From: Apricaphanius iberus
Taxonomy: Eukaryota; Chordata; Actinopteri; Cyprinodontiformes; Aphaniidae
Direction: 5' to 3'
Assembly: GCA_028564705.1 (NCBI GenBank)
Contig: JAPXFQ010000063.1
Coordinates: forward strand, 62,001-126,000
Length of the DNA stretch: 64,000 bases
Below the pieces are notes generated by a model. It searched no databases. It was not told the DNA's origin and was given only the letters and a program-made list of their open reading frames with translations. Positions 61,393 to 64,000 of this stretch are shown piece by piece. The position numbers were made by a program, and so were the translations under genes. Position 1 is the stretch's first letter. The number at the start of each line of letters is the position of its first letter.

Positions 61393-62040
61393 AGGCTACA
61401 AGTTAAGAATTTAAACAGTTTATTGAAGGCATGGACGAACGACGGTCTGTGAGAGGTGTCGTCGGGAAGCCGGGAGGAAACACCCAGTGTGGGGGTGCAG
61501 TCAATCGGAAACTCATATTTCCGAACCTGCTCAGGACCCCCCCCAAATGGAACCTAGAAGAGAGAGATGTTAGAAGAAGTGGCACTGGAGTGAGCGAGAG
61601 CGTGGAACGGGGATGCTGCGAACGGAGGATGCTGTAAGAGAAAGGGGCAGGGTTAAGAGGGGCGGCTCGGCAGGATCCCGAGAGAAAGCGAGTCAACAGG
61701 ACCCCGAGAGAAAGTGGGTCGACGGGACCATGAGAGAAAAGCGGGTCGACGGGACCCCGAAAGAAAAGCGGGTCAAAGGGACCCCGAGAGAAAAGCGGAT
61801 CAAAGGGACCCCGAGAGAAAAGCGGGTCAACGGGACCCTGAGAGAAAAGCGGGTCAGCGGGACCCAGACCGGGCGACCTAGAGGGATGGGAAGGGAGGGG
61901 CAAAAACGAACGAGACAGACAAGAAATGAGAGCCAGGCAGGGTTTATATGTGTATCGCGGTGTGATTGGGAATTCGCGAGGGGCCATAAGTGCCAGGTGA
62001 GGCGATTTTAGGGCTGATTAGGATGTGCAAAGCGGGTATA
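61393..62040 (-). mobile_element. gypsy-type LTR carrying a minisatellite
   Basis: In minus orientation it has CACCTGGCACTTATGG, a TATAAACCCTGCC promoter box near 61940, a tandem repeat at 61671-61865, a CTTCTAGGTTCC stretch and an AATAAA (TTCAATAAACTG) near 61420. This is LTR promoter-to-poly(A) order. It is much more GC-rich than its surroundings. Exact ends and target duplication are unclear. The 194-residue minus frame (61987-61403) reads through the repeat; I do not call it a gene. Confidence 0.55.
61671..61865. repeat. 27-bp minisatellite, about seven units
   Basis: Units of 26-27 bases, such as GGGACCCCGAGAGAAAAGCG followed by GGTCAAC, repeat about seven times with few changes. Read on the minus strand, most units keep frame and give a nine-residue repeat of the RGPFDPLFS type. 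Confidence 0.9.
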
Positions 62041-62730
62041 GGGCGTGTCCTTAATCCTGAACTTAAGTTAACTTTGTTAACTCCATTTTTCATTTGAAGT
62101 GTTATATTTTTCCATTTTGTTCTTTTTCTCAGGCTACATAAGAACGCTAATTTACATTTTAAATTATAATTTTTTTTCTGGAGGAGTTTTTTCTTTTCAC
62201 AGGTTTTAGAGAGAACAGTATCGGAAAAAACACAGAACAATATGCTTGACAGAATAAAATGCTAAAGTTGACATTTATGTCTGCTTTGGCTTACTAATTA
62301 TATCGGATGTCTTGATAAGTTTGCCTGCAATCCAGAGATCTTTTTATGATTTTTTAATTTTTTTTACTTTGGGTTTAACTTTTTTAAAAGTTGTTTTGTT
62401 TCATTTTAAAAGAAAAAAATAAGAATTTTCTTCTTTTTTCCTCTCAATCAAACTAATATATTTTACTCAACACTGTTAATTTTTCCTCCCAGTCTTCTCA
62501 CCAGCTTATACAAATCACTGCTGCAGGTTCCCCACAAGCACCCAGAATAGACACAATCTTATACCTAATTGAGCTTTTTAGTTTGCCAACAAAGTCTTAA
62601 CTGATTTCAAAATCCCATGTAGTTTGTCTAAATTAAGGGTCTGCAGCTTTTAGGTGTGACTCTGCTTCAACACAGCAGAGTCAAAAAATAAGGTCATTAG
62701 CAGGACGCTGGAGAAGTTGACTGCATACTG
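62041..62730. other. AT-rich unannotated stretch
   Basis: No gene or recognised repeat apart from T-runs. Confidence 0.4.
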
Positions 62731-62873
62731 AGGAGCTGAATAACTTCCTGTTTCCTGTTTCTACCTGTTTGCAAGTTTTTGGGGGCATCTTTCAGTGTTT
62801 ATTTTTCACTGTTTGGCGTATATGTTTTGTTAGACTGATCTTTAAGCAAAAATAGTCTTACAACGTGCGCAAC

Positions 62874-63303
62874 ATGGGACCAAAGAAGACCCAGGCGATG
62901 GAGGATCTGGATGACATTAAAAAGTCACTGGACTTCCTGACAGAGGAGGTTTCTGCTGTCAGGCTCCAGCAGAAATCAATCGTGGATTAATCGAGGAGGT
63001 AAAAACACTGAAACTCCAGAATGCCGAAAAGGACAAGCAGATCACTTTCCTCGAGAAACGAGTGTCAGATTTGGAGCAGTATACCAGGGTGCTGGTCTGC
63101 ATGTCAAACCTCGCTCGTATGCACGGGCGGTTGCAGCGGAGGTGGACGGGACTACAGATGATAAACTGTCGGATTCCGTCGAACAGCAGGTGGCTTCTTT
63201 TTTCCAGTCAAAGGGAATAGAGGTTGACCAGAACAAAATCGAAGCCTGCCATGTACTGCCCAGGAGGAGCAACAATGATAAAGGAGATGAAATCCAGAGG
63301 TGA
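62874..63303 (+). pseudogene. L1-like LINE ORF1 pseudogene
   Basis: The ATG at 62874 opens MGPKKTQAMEDLDDIKKSLD, followed by a coiled-coil-rich stretch (LTEEVSAVRLQQKS; then in another frame KDKQITFLEKRVSDLEQYT) and, after a second frame change, KPRSYARAVAAEVDG and IEACHVLPRRSNN. This order is that of fish L1/Tx1-type ORF1 proteins, RNA-binding chaperones of the retrotransposon. Frame changes lie near 62985-62992 and 63095-63112, and a TGA ends the last frame at 63301-63303. No ORF2 follows, as the Tc1 copy starts at 63387. Confidence 0.8.
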
Positions 63304-63386
63304 ATTGATGCCTCGTACAATATAGAGAACGGTACATGTGAGTGGGACGTGATATATTTTTGGGTTGGTGTGTGTATGCACATGTA

Positions 63387-64000
63387 CACTACCCTTCAAA
63401 AGTTTGGGGTCACCCAAACAATTTTGTGTTTTCCATGAAAAGTCACACTTATTCACCACCATACGTTGTGAAATGAATAAAAAATAGAGTCAAGACATTG
63501 ACAAGGTTAGAAACAATGATTTTTATTTGAAATAAGATTGTTTTTACATCAAACTTTGCTTTCATTAAAGAATCCTACATTTGCAGGTAATCTAGAGAAA
63601 TTGCACCCCACGCTTCTAGAAGCAGCTCCCACAATTTGGATTGGTTGGATGGGGACTTCTTGCGTACCATACGGTCAAGCTGCTCCCACAACAGCTCAAC
63701 GGGGTTCAAATCTGGTGACTGCGCTGGCCACTCCATTACCGATAGAATACCAGCTGCCTGCTTCTTCTCTAAATAGTTCTTGCACAATTTCGAGGTGTGT
63801 TTTGGGTCATTGTCCTGTTGTAGGATGAAATTGGCTCCAATCAAGCGCTGTCCACTGGGTATGGCATGGCGTTGCAAAATGGAGTGATAGCCTTCCTTAT
63901 TCAGAATCCCTTTTACCCTGTACAAATCTCCCACCTTACCAGCACCAAAGCAACCCCAGACCATCACATTACCTCCACCATGCTTAACAGATGGCGTCAG
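63387..64000 (-). mobile_element. second DD38E Tc1 copy, cut by window end
   Basis: The end reads CACTACCCTTCAAAAGTTTG with TA at 63385-63386, one base different from the copy at 33475-35092. The sequence follows that copy in reverse orientation to the window end. The left inverted repeat and transposase N-terminus lie beyond the window. Confidence 0.92.
63575..64000 (-). pseudogene. DD38E transposase, frameshifted C-terminus, partial
   Basis: Over the 127 comparable residues before the break, only two differ from the intact copy (a Ser for Cys297 and a Leu for Pro317). Both LQQDNDPKHTS and SPDLNPVELLW are present with the same 38-residue spacing. A deletion of about 49 bases near 63588-63592 joins the codons for DYL to QM and a stop, removing about 25 C-terminal residues. 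The N-terminus is outside the window. The catalytic residues seen remain, but the truncated end probably makes it inactive. Confidence 0.88.

Noticed and set aside
61403..61987. 194-residue minus-strand open frame as a host gene
   Set aside because: It is mainly a reading of a 27-bp minisatellite inside an LTR-like block; no domain or splice context supports a gene.

Overview
The window reads as intergenic DNA from a teleost fish, probably a percomorph, although the species cannot be fixed from sequence alone. The evidence is the mix of repeats: Tc1-like transposons of several lineages, Ty3/gypsy LTR elements with a PNMA-type gag, LINEs with the SYADDTQLY reverse-transcriptase motif, fish L1 ORF1 remnants, tRNA-derived SINEs, and many short inverted-repeat elements, all in AT-rich DNA. 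I found no convincing host protein-coding gene, tRNA, rRNA, CRISPR or operon. Only two long intact reading frames exist and both belong to mobile elements: the gypsy pol (1183-6207, minus) and a Tc1-family transposase (33887-34930, plus).

Layout. 1-8695: an almost complete minus-strand Ty3/gypsy element. Its 3' LTR is cut by the window start, pol is intact, gag is broken by two stops and a frameshift, and the 5' LTR is on the right. It may sit inside the leader of another LTR element, whose R/U5/PBS-like remnant is at 8761-8925. 8.9-20 kb: simple repeats (GT/GA, a TCATCCC-type minisatellite), LTR remnants, an L2-like LINE tail, and a longer minus-strand LINE with RT fragments (16842-18960). 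21-27 kb: a TGGGTT/AACCCA-rich inverted-repeat element, a hAT-type MITE with 8-bp target duplication (23193-23821), and a decayed Tc1 element with long arms (24915-26453). 28.5-31.8 kb: Tc1 and LINE debris and a solo LTR with TATAT target duplication (31071-31809).

33475-35092: a complete Tc1/mariner element with intact terminal inverted repeats and an intact 347-aa transposase. Its catalytic spacing counts as DD38E rather than DD34E, which matches the Intruder lineage. A near-identical second copy with a frameshifting deletion starts at 63387 and runs off the window. 36.4-44.2 kb: a possible large inverted-repeat remnant, LINE pieces, a SINE split by a MITE (42446-43197), and a TTAA-flanked MITE (43731-44201). 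44.8-52.1 kb: two related LTR-like sequences flank a long C-rich, G-poor noncoding stretch; inside it is an LTR end next to a tRNA-Trp-like primer-binding site (51121-51138). 52-64 kb: AT-rich DNA with two candidate conserved noncoding stretches, a decayed DD34E Tc1 element (55594-57174), a SINE, an LTR carrying a 27-bp minisatellite, and an L1 ORF1 pseudogene.

Nothing here works together as a pathway. The common thread is repeated insertion of mobile elements, some into each other. Family names come from motif recognition, not database searches.
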